A stretch of DNA of 64,000 nucleotides from JAPPFW01 sp965231815 (lineage in GTDB: Bacteria > Actinomycetota > Acidimicrobiia > Spongiisociales > Spongiisociaceae): positions 682,001-746,000 of the forward strand of contig OZ246890.1 in assembly GCA_965231815.1 (NCBI GenBank), written 5' to 3'. A model generated the notes under the pieces. It was not told the origin of the DNA and did no database searches. It was given only the letters and a program-made list of their open reading frames with translations. The position numbers were made by a program, and so were the translations under genes. Position 1 is the first letter of the stretch. Each line of letters opens with the position of its first letter. This document shows, piece after piece, positions 17,299 through 26,010 of the stretch.

Positions 17299-17395
17299 CA
17301 GACTTGTTCTCCTCTCGTGGCAATCCTCGGCACGCAATTGACAGGCCGGGTTGCTTACCCCTGGCTTGAGACTCCGCTGGCCGTCCTGAGGTCGG

Positions 17396-18328
17396 TCATG
17401 TTGTTCCGATCGGTACTGCCTTGGATCCCGATCGATACCACTGGCTCTGGATAGCTTCCGGGTAGACACGCTTCATGATCTCAACGTTGGTAATGACCCG
17501 TTGGGCCACCTGCTCTGCCTCGCTAGTAGTCATCCGCATACCGTGGCGTGCCAGTACCGAACTTCCGGTCTTGAGGTAAATCGGGGCACCGAGCCGGATC
17601 ATCTCCAGAGAATCGTAGGTCCTGATGAAACCACCGGTAGCTTGGGGGTTGTCAATGTGCACATGGATCGGGATCGTGACGGCTGCGCGGAGCGCCGCGA
17701 TCATCGGCAGTTCCATGTCGCGTTGGGTGGCGACCGTATCGGCTCCGAGACTCTCAAGTATGCGGTATCCGATCGGATTGTTGTGACCCATGTGCGCCGA
17801 GGCCATCAGATTCGATTCGGACGGCAGTAGTTCTCCATCCTTCCGCATCCGGTTGGCGATTTGGAGCAGCCCCTCGTCGTATATCAGGAATGTCCTAGCT
17901 CCGATGTCGGCAAGTCGCCGGAGGTCCTCGATCGCATAGACAACCTGGTCCATCCCTCGGAGCCGATAGGCGGGCGCGTGTGCCCACACCCCGTGTCCCA
18001 GCTTCTGTGCCCCTATGTCGTAGGTCCCGCGCGGACCGACTCCGAAACACATCTCCACGTCGTACTCATGGCCCAGTTGCAGGTACCGCGCATGTTCGTC
18101 CTCAGTGAATAGCATGCCCCCTGCGGTCTGATCGATGCGGTCGACTTTGACACCGGCGTTCGCGCACTCTTGGAGGATGATGGCCGCAGCCTCAACCGAG
18201 TTAACCGTAGGTACCTCAATGCGGAACTGACCCCCATCGGGGTATCGACGGGCAGAATCGGGTAGTTGGTTAAGGTCTCCGGGGGGGTAACCAGCCTTAG
18301 CCAGATAATCACGCACATCCTTGAACAT
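17396..18328 (-). CDS. U32-peptidase-like TIM-barrel protein
   Basis: 310 residues with the feel of a TIM barrel (FRIEVPTVNSVEAAAIILQE, LADIGARTFLIYDEGLLQIA, LGADTVATQRDMELPMIAAL, IPIHVHIDNPQATGGFI). I associate this pattern with U32-like proteins found beside catabolic genes; the exact reaction is unknown. It starts 14 bp after the interrupted aminotransferase gene and ends 97 bp before the aldehyde dehydrogenase, so it is probably co-transcribed. No signal peptide or membrane segment; cytoplasmic. An isomerase, lyase or aldolase of the same fold cannot be excluded. Confidence 0.5.
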   Translation of the reverse strand: MFKDVRDYLAKAGYPPGDLNQLPDSARRYPDGGQFRIEVPTVNSVEAAAIILQECANAGVKVDRIDQTAGGMLFTEDEHARYLQLGHEYDVEMCFGVGPRGTYDIGAQKLGHGVWAHAPAYRLRGMDQVVYAIEDLRRLADIGARTFLIYDEGLLQIANRMRKDGELLPSESNLMASAHMGHNNPIGYRILESLGADTVATQRDMELPMIAALRAAVTIPIHVHIDNPQATGGFIRTYDSLEMIRLGAPIYLKTGSSVLARHGMRMTTSEAEQVAQRVITNVEIMKRVYPEAIQSQWYRSGSKAVPIGTT

Positions 18329-18342
18329 CGTTCACCTCCAAC

Positions 18343-19719
18343 TTACTTTCTCTTACCTGCTGGTGTGCTGCGAGCGGTGAGGGCCTCAAGTGCATCGGAG
18401 GCGGCTTCAAGCGTCACTGCAATGTCTTCCTCGGTATGAGCGGTTGAGGTGAACGCTCGATTCTCGGGTAGAGTGAAGATTAGGCCGTCCAGCAACGCTT
18501 CTTGAAACGCAACGACAAGCCTCCGATCAGCATTCCAGATGTCTCTCGCCTGCTGGACAGACCGGTCCGTGATGACAACCTGCCAGAGGGAGCCGGTACC
18601 TATAACTTGAACGGGGATGCTGCTCTCGGCAAAGACACCACGGAGACCACTCCGTAGCCTTTTAGTCAACTCCTCCAGTTGCCGGTATGGAGGATTACTC
18701 CGTACGTGCTCAAGTGTCGCGATGCCAGCGGTCGCGGCGACCGGGTTGCCATTTGTGGTGCCGTTCTGGAAGACGTAGCCGGTCCCAAATCGTGGACCGC
18801 AGCGGGCGAGTATGGATTTGGGACCGCAAACAGCACTCATGGGAAGACCTCCGCCAATGATCTTGCCGACACAGGTAAGGTCCGGCCGAACACTATATAC
18901 TTCCTGGGCGCCCCCCCAGGCGAGCCGGAACATGGTGACCACTTCGTCGAATATAAGACATGCGCCGATCTGGTCGGCCAGAGTACGCAGGCCTTGGAGG
19001 AAGCCCGGGATTGGGGGAATGGCACGCTGAACCGGCTCAACGATGATTCCAGCCAACTGATCTGCATACTGGTCAACTATCACTGCAGTCCTCTCCAAGT
19101 CGTTGAAGGGCGCTACCAGCACCTGGCTCGTCACCGGCTGCGGGATACCGGCGGAGTTCGGCCAAGGGTCCGGGAACCCGGCTGGATTGCCCGACGAGAG
19201 GCTCTGGGCGGCGTAGTCGTGGGACCCGTGGTAGGCACCTTCGAATTTGAGGATGAGAGGTCGTCCGGTGTGCGCGCGGGCGAGGCGCATTGCGTATTGT
19301 GTTGCCTCGGCGCCCGAAGCGGCAAAGCGGAGCATCTCTGCCGAGGGGACAGCATCGACAATCATCTCCGCGAGGCGTATTGCAGGTACGTTGAGGTGGC
19401 CGTAAACGTGACTGAGTTGACTCGCCTACCGGTGGACTGCCGGGGCCAGATACGGGGGTTGGTAGCCATGAATGAGCACGCCACTTCCCATTGTGTAGTC
19501 CAGGTAGACCTTGCCGTCAGCGGACGTGATCCGAGTTCCACTTGCCGATAAGGGCACCAGAGAACTGCCAGCGGTCAGAGCACCCATCCCGAGAACACCG
19601 CCGGGCAGTACCAACTGCGCCCTTTCGATCCAATCGGTCGCCGACATCCCATCGACATACTCGCTAGTGGATTCCTGAGCAGGGATGGACATCCCCGCCG
19701 TGTGCAGGTATTCCTTCAC
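18343..19719 (-). pseudogene. Class III aminotransferase (glutamate-1-semialdehyde aminomutase-like), interrupted by an in-frame TAG
   Basis: PLP enzyme of about 458 residues read in a single frame but broken by TAG at 19426-19428. Before the stop: LPGGVLGMGALTAGSS and KVYLDYTMGSGVLIHGY; after it: SQLSHVYGHLNVPAIRLAEM, then SGAEATQYAMRLARAHTGR. The PLP Asp is in LIFDEVVTMFRL and the Schiff-base Lys in CVGKIIGGGLPMSAV. Homology continues smoothly through the stop, so one point change (for example CAG to TAG) is enough. The downstream part alone begins at ATG 19365 and would lack substrate-binding residues. It is either a recent pseudogene, a readthrough gene or a sequencing error. Heads the minus-strand catabolic set. 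Confidence 0.8.
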
Positions 19720-19801
19720 GAGGAGCAGACTATCGGAGCTATTGCGTCATGTCAATCTGGAAGTGAGAATCGGGGGGAGGTAAGCAATCTTCGAGGTTCC
19801 C

Positions 19802-20680
19802 GTGGTCCAGAACAGGGCAGTCAAGCGACTGAAAGCAATGATCGGAGACGGCCACAAGCTCTCTCCGCTCTACCGAGCCCTCGCGGACTTTGCGCTCAGC
19901 CATCCGGATGACCTCGCGTTCTGCACGGCTGCTGAACTCGCTCGGAGGGTGGGAGCCAGTGAGGCGACGGTGATCCGTTTTGCCCGCTCAATCGGGTATC
20001 CGGGATACGCCGAGTTTAGATCCGATTTCCAGGCCAGCGTGCGAACCCAACTAACCACGGTGAGGCGGCTACGCGAGTCGGAGTGTGGGCGGGGAGCGAC
20101 CGACGAGGACGTCGTCAGACAAGTGCTCCGTGAAGAAAGCCGCAATCTGGAGCGGATCGGGGACTTCATCGACCAGCCTGCTTTAGATCGACTTGCGCGG
20201 CGTCTACTACTAGCGGATCCCCTCTACGTGGCTGGTGCTCGAGCCTCGGCATGCTTAGCGTCGTACCTGGCCTATCAAGCAGCGGAAGTACTGCCAAATG
20301 TGTCCATGATCACTTCAGGCAGTTCCGATAACCTATCCAAACTCAGACCAGCCGAGAACGCTCTCCTAATCGCTTTTGCATTTCCCCGCTATCCCCGGGA
20401 AATCGTGCGAATTGTCGAGATAGCCACATCTGTCGGGGTGCCCGTCGTTGCGGTGACCGACAGTTTCTCATCACCAGTTGTCCGAGACTCTGTCGAGTGC
20501 CTGTTATTACCCCACCAATCCCCGAGATTGGTCGATCTATTCGCCGCCCCGATTACAGTAGCCGCCGCCCTACTCGAGACCGCAGCCCACGTAGACGGAG
20601 AAGCGGCGCTCAGGGGCCTCGAGCGATTCGAGCAACGTGCCAAGCTGCTCGACCTATACGCAGACGAAGAGTCTACCTAA
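19802..20680 (+). CDS. RpiR/MurR-family transcriptional regulator
   Basis: 292 residues: an N-terminal HTH_6 domain (AELARRVGASEATVIRFARS, GYPGYAEFRSDFQ) and a C-terminal SIS sugar-phosphate-binding domain (PLYVAGARASACLASYLAYQ, ENALLIAFAFPRYPREIV, VGVPVVAVTDS). RpiR proteins sense phosphosugars and control nearby sugar catabolism. It is divergent from the aminotransferase/U32/aldehyde dehydrogenase set, 82 bp apart, and 4 kb from the sugar-type ABC importer, so both are plausible targets. GTG start. The C-terminal gate residues are intact, and it looks functional. Confidence 0.88.
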   Translation: MVQNRAVKRLKAMIGDGHKLSPLYRALADFALSHPDDLAFCTAAELARRVGASEATVIRFARSIGYPGYAEFRSDFQASVRTQLTTVRRLRESECGRGATDEDVVRQVLREESRNLERIGDFIDQPALDRLARRLLLADPLYVAGARASACLASYLAYQAAEVLPNVSMITSGSSDNLSKLRPAENALLIAFAFPRYPREIVRIVEIATSVGVPVVAVTDSFSSPVVRDSVECLLLPHQSPRLVDLFAAPITVAAALLETAAHVDGEAALRGLERFEQRAKLLDLYADEEST

Positions 20681-20762
20681 GTTATCCACCCCGCATAATC
20701 GCAGCAGCCCCCCAAAACAGGGCACCACCCAGTATGAGTGTGAGCGTTTTACTTGAGTCCAG

Positions 20763-21266
20763 CTACCTGGGCTGGGGTGTGTCCCAGCCGGGCTGGGTTG
20801 TGGTCACGATAGTAGTCGGCCTCCCTCTCTGTTGGTGGTTTGTCCCCGTTTGGTTCGAGCAGTCTCCGGTGGGTTGTGGCAGTCGACGTATTCGAGGGTG
20901 GCGTACTCGACCTGGTCCCGGTTCCGCCATGGGGCCCGTTTGTGGATTAGTTATGTTTTGTATAGTCCGATTACGGATTCGGCTAGGGCGTTGTCGGTTT
21001 GAGTCGCCTACGGATCCGACCGAAGGTCGGATCCCGGTTCCGGTGAGACGGTTTGTGTAGCGGATGGACAGGTACCGGGCGCCGGCGTCGGAGTGATGCA
21101 CCAGCTTCCCTTGATCTGGTCGCCGGGCCCAGATGGCTTGTTCGAGGGCGTCGAGGGCCAGATCGGTTTCCAGACTGTTCGATACTCGCCAGCCGACGAT
21201 GAACCGGGAGAAGACGTCGATCATGAACGCCGCATACACGAAACCGGACCCGGTGGAAACATACGT
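20763..21266 (-). pseudogene. IS3 OrfB transposase, 3' exon
   Basis: Reads TYVSTGSGFVYAAFMIDVFS, RFIVGWRVSNSLETDLALDA, LVHHSDAGARYLSIRYT and PSVGSVGDS, the DDE core of an IS3-group integrase. The second DDE Asp lies in HHSDAGARY, where HSDRGxQY is usual (the Arg is changed to Ala). After GDS the frame shifts and degenerates. The first residues (TYV) continue directly from WVAD in the upstream exon once the intron is removed. Confidence 0.8.
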
Positions 21267-22103
21267 GTAGGGGTCGGACCGGGGCGCCCTGTCAGCTTCT
21301 CGGCTGGTGGGTTTCCCCGGCCCGCCCTCCGAACCGGACGTGCAATTTCCACTGCATCCGGCTCTCCATGTGTTCATGCCGCTGTTGTGGCGCATACTCA
21401 AGTTATGCGCCCAACGGTGCAGCTTCGTCTGCATCACACGTACCCGCCGCTCGGCCTCAACCGGGCCGGGCCACGGTGCGCCGGTATTCACCAGCGACCT
21501 CCGTGATCAACAGTTCGGCTGCGAACACACTGGACCCCTTCGCCATCCGACCCGGCTTTCCCGATCTCGGACTACTACGGGTCCTCCGTCCCATCCCACC
21601 GGCATCAGCCGGCAACGAGCCTTCCCGCCGACCAGCCAGATGCTGGCCGGTAAGGGAGCCAGAGGAATGGTTCCCACGTTCACTTTCCAACCGTTTGACA
21701 GGGTCGGTGTCCAGCTATGCCCCTGCAACATCGCCACGGCTACGCCGCAGACCTTCACCGTGGCCTCCCGAGTCGGCGACCTAAACCGGCCGGGGAGTTC
21801 GCCACACACGCCGACGTGTGCGGGTGTGCGTTGCTGCGCGGCCCTGACCCGCCAGGTTCGAGCCGCTGGGGCTCTTGAGGAGCTTTCGGTCGCTGGTTCC
21901 TCACGTACACCTTTCTGTCTCACTAGCCGGACCCGGACCATCTGGCGATACCGGTACGTCCCGTCGTTGTCAGGGCTGCTATCCACCCAAACCCCCCGTT
22001 CCAGAGGTTCAGGCTGCCCTCAGCTTCAAGCGCCCGCTGCGACGGACACAAGGCGGTGGCCTCCCACCACCGCACGATTAGAAAACGCCTCGTGGCGCTC
22101 CAC
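21267..22103 (-). ncRNA. Group II intron with nearly all of its reverse transcriptase deleted
   Basis: About 837 bp on the minus strand between PDRLWVAD and TYVSTGSG of one transposase. It has a perfect 34-nt domain V (21331-21364) followed by a domain VI-like stem and the 3' end GGTCCGACCCCTAC. The 5' side begins about 22103 with GTGGAGCGCCACGAGG, resembling the GUGYG start. Only the first about 28 residues of an intron-encoded protein remain (MNTGAPWPGPVEAERRV, then MQTKLHRWA), joined directly to sequence just before domain V. Without maturase it would need help in trans to splice or move. The 5' boundary is approximate. Confidence 0.8.
21331..21364 (-). ncRNA. Group II intron domain V
   Basis: On the minus strand the 34-nt hairpin starts GAGCCGGATGCAG, has a GGAAA loop and closes TTGCACGTCCGGTTC. 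The catalytic AGC triad is at positions 2-4 and the arms pair as expected. This is the most conserved part of a group II ribozyme and the main evidence for the intron. Confidence 0.88.
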
Positions 22104-22505
22104 GTCGGCCACCCACAAACGGTCCGGACCCTCCGCCTCGAAGTCCCGATCCACCCGATCAGCAGGCCGGGCAGCGTCCTCGTCGGGGGATCGTAGTCCG
22201 CTTGGTTTCGCCCCTGACCACGCCCACCAGACCCTTCGAGACGCATCAGCCGTATCTACCGTGCAACGGGCCACCTTGATGCCTTCACGATGCAGCTGAC
22301 GCCACACCTTCCGAGCACCGAACAACACCCCGAAATTCGACTCCCACACACGGCGAATCAGCGGCCGCAGCTCCGCGTCACGGCGGGACCGGGCCGAGCA
22401 CCGCTGCGGTTCCCGCACCCGCCGTTTGTGCTCATAATAAGTAGACGGGGCGATCGGCGCCTCCGCGCAGAACAGGCTCGACCCCGAACTCCTGGCGGTT
22501 CTCAT
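22104..22505 (-). pseudogene. IS3 OrfB transposase, 5' exon (frameshifted)
   Basis: Carries the N-terminal IS3 OrfB features: CAEAPIAPSTYYEHKRR and NFGVLFGARKVWRQLHREG, then VARCTV. A frameshift near 22260-22240 moves the usual MRLEGL segment into another frame. Then WSGAKPSGLRSPDEDAARPA and EGPDRLWVADV lead up to the intron junction. Not functional as it stands. Confidence 0.75.
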
Positions 22506-22514
22506 CCACGAAAA

Positions 22515-22824
22515 CGGTCATCTGCGCCCTCCCCGGTCGAACACCTCTGCCGGGCGAAATACGCAGACGCCTTCCGCAAAATCTCATTCGCCCGCCGCAA
22601 CTGTTTCAACTCGGCCATCTGATCCGAAGTCAACCCGGCCCGGACACCCTGATCGGTCTCAGCCCGCCGAACCCACCTACAGCAGCGTCTCCGACGAACA
22701 CCCAAACTTCTCCGCTATCGAACAAATCGCCGCCCACCCAACACGGATACTCCCCCCGATGCTCCGAAACCATCCCCACAGCCCGCTCCCGAACCTCCGG
22801 TGAATACATTGTCGGTCTACCCAT
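22515..22824 (-). pseudogene. IS3 OrfA (HTH protein), frameshifted
   Basis: Starts MGRPTMYSPEVRERAVGMV, typical of IS3 OrfA, then leaves frame near 22735. It continues in another frame as RRWVRRAETDQGVRAGLTSD and LKQLRRANEILRKASAYFA, the leucine-zipper end. Two frames are needed, so it is inactive. Confidence 0.75.
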
Positions 22825-22864
22825 ACTCCATAATCTCCCAACTAATAAAGTCTCCGGAAAACCC

Positions 22865-22886
22865 GGGGGGGGGGGGGGGGGGGGGG
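22865..22886 (+). repeat. 22-base poly-G tract
   Basis: 22 consecutive G at the junction between the IS3 relic and the truncated ISL3 sequence. The length is extraordinary for a bacterial chromosome. It may mark an assembly join, a sequencing artefact or a true slippage tract at an element junction. Confidence 0.9.
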
Positions 22887-22989
22887 TCAGTGTGCCGAAG
22901 AGGGCAGTCGCCGGCTGCCTTCGGGCCCCACTTAGAAGGCCCTGCGCGAATACGTGCGTTGGGGGGGTGAAATCCTTGGAAAGGAGTTG

Positions 22990-23583
22990 AGGCCCCGCTG
23001 GAATCGGTGAAGTCCAAGTCGCCGAATCCCAGGGAGGGATATCAGGCGGCCATCGCCCAGTACCTGCCCGACGCTCGCCACGTCCTCGACCGCTTCCACG
23101 TTGCTAGGTGGTTCACCGAAGGACTCACCCTGGTACGGCGGGAACTGCAGCGCCGTTCCCCCGAGCAGCGGCCCCCCACGTTCGAGCACGACCTGTTCCG
23201 AGCCCGATTCACCCTCCTCTGCCGCGCCGACCATCTCAGCGACGCCCACCGACAGCACCTCGGCCGTCTGTTCGACGCTCACCGCCGGCTCCGCACCGCC
23301 TGGGACGCTCTACGGGCTCTACGAAACCGAAGACCTTGACGGCGCCAACCAAGCCCTAGGACGGTTCGCCGACCTCTACGCGACAGGCCAGATTCCCGAA
23401 TACCAAGAAGTCGTGGACACCATCCTCGCATGGGGAGAAGAAATCCTCGCCTACCACACCAGCAGACGAGCAAGCAGGGGACCCATCGAAGGGATCAACA
23501 ACCTCCTCCAAGTCCTACGCCGCGTCGCTCACGGGTTCACGAACACCGACAACTTCGCAGCCCGAGGAATCCTCGTAACATGA
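22990..23583 (+). pseudogene. ISL3-family transposase, C-terminal half, frameshifted
   Basis: First frame: EGYQAAIAQYLPDARHVLDR, FHVARWFTEGL. After a shift near 23310 the next frame gives EDLDGANQALGRFADLYA and RGPIEGINNLLQVLRRVAHG, ending in a TGA. This is the DDE_Tnp_ISL3 core with the terminal GPxEGxNNxLKVLKR signature. The N-terminal zinc finger/HTH half is missing. CACTTAGAAGG occurs on both sides (about 22930 and 23634) as a direct repeat. Dead. Confidence 0.8.
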
Positions 23584-24007
23584 CCCCCCACACCGACAAC
23601 AGAGCTCGAACCCCACGTTATCGCGAAGCCTCACTTAGAAGGTGCTGAAGGCAGAACGATTCCACAGGATTGGCTGTTGCTGTCGAAGTGGTGTCGATGT
23701 CTGGAGAACCCGGCGGGTTAGGTACTTTGGTTTGATTGGGGTCGGTATGGGCGACTCATCGTAGATGCGGGTTTTCCTTCTCTTCGAATGATCGCTGGTG
23801 GTTTACTTGCTGCTATAGTCACCGGACTAGACCGGAGTTTTCAACCGGAACCTGTCGCATCCACATCTAAAACATATATGGGTCCCGGCTTATGGTGCGG
23901 GTGGCTGGGTAGGTGAGTTCTAGTTTGGATCTGACCACGGTTACGCTGCAACCGTTCGCCCACACAGCGTTGTTCGCACAGCGGTATCTCTACTATCCTT
24001 GATACTG
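23584..24007. other. Gene-free stretch
   Basis: No gene recognised between the ISL3 relic and the amidase gene. A weak AT-richer promoter-like zone lies at about 23980-24000. The composition is unremarkable otherwise. Confidence 0.5.
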
Positions 24008-25459
24008 ATGTCCGTTCCCGACACCACCTCGTGCGGTAGGAGTCCTCCTCGACGTCGCCTTCCAAAGACAATCTTCGAAGCCACCAAGGCGCTACGAGGC
24101 GGAGAGGTTGGAGCGAGGGAACTCACCGAATCCATGCTTGCGCGGGCTGACCTGATCGACGGCAGATTGGGAACCTATGTCACTCGGATGGACGAGTCAG
24201 CCCTTCGCGATGCAGAGCGAGCGGACGAGAAGCTCGCCTCCGGTGTAGACGGATCGGCTCTGCTTGGTATCCCGGTAGCGGTCAAAGACGTGATTGTCAC
24301 TTACGGGGCGCCGACTACTGCGCAGAGCCCGGTCATGGACCCTCGTACGAAGTCCATGGGAGAAGCCTCCGTTGTCAGAGCTCTCCGGGAAGCCGGAGCA
24401 ATCATCCTGGGCAAGACTACCACCATGGAGTTTGCGATCGGGACCCCTACATCGGATGACAGATTCAGAGTCCCTCGGAACCCATGGGATCTGGGTCGTT
24501 GGGCGGGGGGCTCCAGTTCGGGAACAGCGAACGGGCTGGCCAGTGGACTCTTCCTGGGCGGCATAGGGACTGACACGGGAGGCAGCATTCGGCTCCCAGC
24601 GTCCTGGTGCGGTGTCACCGGCTTGAAGCCGACCTTCGGACGTGTATCAACCCGCGGCGTGATGCCGTTGGCACCGAGCTACGACACTGTCGGTCCAATG
24701 GCACGCGACGCTCGTGATTGTGCGTTGCTGTTCTCAGCGATTGCCGGTAAGGGCTTAGAGGCCCCCTCAATGGCACGGCCAGGATACGCTGACGGTGTCG
24801 AACCATCTGACGGAGGAGACCTCTCAGATATACGGATCGGCGTCGACACCGATCTCCTCGCTGTTGACGGGACAGACAGTAATCCGGCTAGCTTGTGTCT
24901 GGCTGCGGTGGAAGTTCTCGCCGAAGCCGGCGCCGACATCCGGCAAGTGTCCCTTCCCTACTACGCCGAAATGAGGATCGCAACCGAGAAGGGTGTGCCT
25001 GTCGAAGCACTTGGCTGTTATGGATCTCTCTTGCAGTCCCGATGGGAAGAGTTCGGCGCTTCAACCCGCATGGCCATCGGTTCAGCCGTTCTGACCACAG
25101 CGGCCGACTACATCGAGATACAGCGGGTCCGGCAGATTGGCAGAAGATCGTTGAATAGGTTGTTCTCCACCGTTGACGTAGTCGTTACCCCAACCTGTTC
25201 GATAACCGCAACCCCAGTGGACCACCTCGCTTGGAGTGCCGTACTCGAGGCGATGCAAACTGCCTACTGGAATGCAGTCGGTTACCCCGCTATTTCCGTC
25301 CCTGTAGGACTCACTTCGTCTGGACTCCCAGCCGGTCTACAAATTGCAGGGGGCTACCTCAACGAGTCCACTGTGCTCCGGGTGGCTCATGAGTATCAGC
25401 AGCGAACGGAGTATCACCTTATGTCTCCGCCTAGCCTTGCACTAGGCGATCCGAGATGA
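24008..25459 (+). CDS. Amidase-signature family amidohydrolase
   Basis: About 483-residue amidase, hydrolysing a C-N amide bond with the Ser-cisSer-Lys triad. The Lys is in PVAVKDVIV, the cis-Ser in WAGGSSSGTANGLA and the nucleophilic Ser in GGIGTDTGGSIRLPASWCG. The frame is open from a TTG at 23999; the ATG at 24008 (MSVPDTTSCG) is a better start. Length and order are those of GatA-like stand-alone amidases. Its stop overlaps the start of a small downstream gene (ATGA), as in amidases that carry a GatC-like partner. The substrate is unknown; nearby hydantoinase-type and amidohydrolase genes hint at amide or ureide catabolism. Confidence 0.88.
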   Translation: MSVPDTTSCGRSPPRRRLPKTIFEATKALRGGEVGARELTESMLARADLIDGRLGTYVTRMDESALRDAERADEKLASGVDGSALLGIPVAVKDVIVTYGAPTTAQSPVMDPRTKSMGEASVVRALREAGAIILGKTTTMEFAIGTPTSDDRFRVPRNPWDLGRWAGGSSSGTANGLASGLFLGGIGTDTGGSIRLPASWCGVTGLKPTFGRVSTRGVMPLAPSYDTVGPMARDARDCALLFSAIAGKGLEAPSMARPGYADGVEPSDGGDLSDIRIGVDTDLLAVDGTDSNPASLCLAAVEVLAEAGADIRQVSLPYYAEMRIATEKGVPVEALGCYGSLLQSRWEEFGASTRMAIGSAVLTTAADYIEIQRVRQIGRRSLNRLFSTVDVVVTPTCSITATPVDHLAWSAVLEAMQTAYWNAVGYPAISVPVGLTSSGLPAGLQIAGGYLNESTVLRVAHEYQQRTEYHLMSPPSLALGDPR

Positions 25460-25725
25460 GCCATGCAACCTCGGGGATCGTGCGGGCCCTTGTTGAGATC
25501 TCCGGCCTTCGGATGACCAAAGATGAGATTTCCGCTCTGGAAGCCTCTTATGAGGCGCACCGCGAGGCCCTCGACCAGCTAAGGTCGATCGAAGATCACG
25601 AATATGTGGTCTTGATGGTCCCCTTCGCCAAAGCGACTCTCCGGGGATCGATAGCGTGCGCAGAGGTGAGCGACACGACGAACCTCGAAGCACGGGGCGG
25701 GCACCCACGGGTGCTGGTGTCCTGA
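25456..25725 (+). CDS. Small amidase-coupled protein, possibly GatC/AtzG-like
   Basis: 89 residues, ATG overlapping the amidase stop by four bases. The N-terminal 45 residues look helical, with GLRMTKDEISALEASYEAHR followed by ALDQLRSIE. That pattern resembles the small helical subunits (GatC, AtzG) that wrap amidase-signature enzymes. The C-terminus (VVLMVPFAKATLRG) does not help. The call rests mainly on coupling and helix pattern; it could be an unrelated small protein. Confidence 0.5.
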   Translation: MSHATSGIVRALVEISGLRMTKDEISALEASYEAHREALDQLRSIEDHEYVVLMVPFAKATLRGSIACAEVSDTTNLEARGGHPRVLVS

Positions 25726-25847
25726 GTCTTTGTTTCGGCTGTGTCGACGGAACCCACAGGCGCCGAGCTGACCCTCACTAAGAGCGTGCGCGCATAGCCC
25801 CTGTCCTGGGTGAACGCATGAACGCCGAGGATCGAGTTACTACTCCT

Positions 25848-26010
25848 GACCAGGGACTTTGAAGATGGTGGGCGTTTGATCGTCGTACCCAGGCGTCCCC
25901 CGAGCTACTCGCTCGACGACCTGATCGCGCAATGTGACCCGACAGCCCCGTTGGACGATGAAGACCGGACCTGGATCGGCGGCGCGGCGCTGGGCGAAGA
26001 GTTGCTTTGA
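25848..26010 (+). pseudogene. MazE-like antitoxin, truncated at the N-terminus
   Basis: The frame ends DGGRLIVVPRRPPSYSLDDL, IAQCDPTAPLDDEDRTW, then GEELL and a TGA. This is the toxin-binding tail of MazE-type antitoxins, and it overlaps the MazF start (TTGA). No ATG/GTG exists in frame and a TGA lies upstream near 25819, so the AbrB/SpoVT DNA-binding half is gone. A TTG at about 25878 could still start a tail-only peptide. Bases 25726-25847 hold nothing else. Confidence 0.55.

Larger units (their letters stand above)
20753..22850 (-). mobile_element. IS3-family insertion sequence relic, split by a group II intron
   Basis: Minus-strand element with orfA (22824 to about 22515), the front of orfB (22505-22104), a group II intron (22103-21267) and the rest of orfB (21266-20763). 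Its right end TTACTTGAGTCC..GCTACCTGGG matches the remnant at 3976. Frameshifts in both orfs show it is dead. Its left end lies just before the 22-G tract. Bases 20681-20752 show nothing. Confidence 0.8.

Noticed and set aside
21307..22299. A 330-codon plus-strand open frame
   Set aside because: Antisense to the group II intron and the IS3 transposase; low-complexity Arg/Pro/Thr composition, no domain.
22930..23645. Direct CACTTAGAAGG copies as a target-site duplication of an ISL3 element
   Set aside because: Too long for the usual 8-bp ISL3 duplication and no terminal inverted repeats are visible; kept only as a note.
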